Assembly: GCA_033557465.1 (NCBI GenBank)
Contig: CM066033.1
Span: 1,301,871,022-1,301,935,021 of the forward strand
Length of the DNA: 64,000 nt
Direction: 5' to 3'
DNA from: Ichthyophis bannanicus
Taxonomy: Eukaryota; Chordata; Amphibia; Gymnophiona; Ichthyophiidae
Positions within the stretch are counted from its first letter, which is position 1, and the number at the start of each line of letters is the position of its first letter. Below are positions 63,971 to 64,000 of this stretch, in pieces. The notes below the pieces were generated by a model that made no database searches, was not told where the DNA came from, and saw only the letters and a list, made by a program, of their open reading frames with translations. The position numbers were made by a program, and so were the translations under genes.

Positions 63971-64000
63971 CTATCAAATAACACCAATGTGGGATCAAAC

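Larger units (their letters stand above)
63341..64000 (-). mobile_element. PIF/Harbinger-like transposon copy E4, cut by the window end
   Basis: GGGGTATGTTTACTAAACC at 63341, preceded by TTA (63338-63340). Sequence matches the right end of E1 in inverse orientation, including the tRNA-like unit and fold-back. Transposase would lie beyond the window. Confidence 0.75.

Overview
The window looks like intergenic or intronic DNA from a large, transposon-packed vertebrate genome. I found no host protein-coding gene, rRNA or functional tRNA. The mix of elements is CR1 with an octamer 3' tail, many L2-like LINEs, RTE, L1/Tx1-type LINEs, DIRS, a Penelope-like element, a gypsy element, CORE-SINEs, hAT, mariner and Tc1 elements and large PIF/Harbinger-like elements. 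That mix fits an amphibian, and from general familiarity with such repeats a caecilian is my best guess, but the host lineage is inference. Nearly every coding remnant carries stops or frameshifts, often CGA to TGA, so the elements are mostly old.

Layout. 1-1.4 kb: an L1-type ORF1 followed directly by a 3' tail, with no ORF2. 4.3-6.2 kb: L2-like and CR1 3' ends. 6.5-9.3 kb: a DIRS gag/pol remnant on the minus strand, cut by a mariner-type MITE and abutted by an RTE LINE (9.3-11.4 kb). 11.4-12.0 kb: a fold-back. 12.9-14.2 kb: a full-length but dead mariner. 15.9-17.1 kb: a 130-bp-arm palindrome and a G-rich minisatellite, then an L2-like LINE to 18.3 kb. 19.75-23.64, 26.6-29.0, 48.5-51.8 and 63.3 kb to the window end: four copies of a large terminal-inverted-repeat family (here E1-E4). 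They have TTA target duplications, PIF/Harbinger-like transposase remnants and embedded tRNA-like Pol III units. 24.5-26.6 kb: CR1 pieces with a nested RTE.

30.7-40.4 kb: a shattered minus-strand Ty3/gypsy element whose integrase lies upstream of its reverse transcriptase (Gmr1-like order). It has been split by L2, CR1, hAT and CORE-SINE insertions and by a separate 1.3-kb LTR-like insert. 40.4-43.9 and 45.2-48.0 kb: two copies of a CR1 family, one split by three CR1 pieces of another family and one by an L2-like LINE. 52-55.4 kb: a CORE-SINE, an L2 piece, and an L1 ORF2 fragment split by a MITE holding a 62-bp tandem array. 56-64 kb: hAT MITEs, L2-like LINEs (one with a nearly open RT reading frame), a deleted Tc1, a Penelope-like insertion with a perfect 82-bp inverted repeat, and E4.

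No operon-like co-operation exists here. What connects the features is insertion order, readable from target-site duplications and interrupted reading frames, and a 3' hairpin shared by several LINE and SINE tails.
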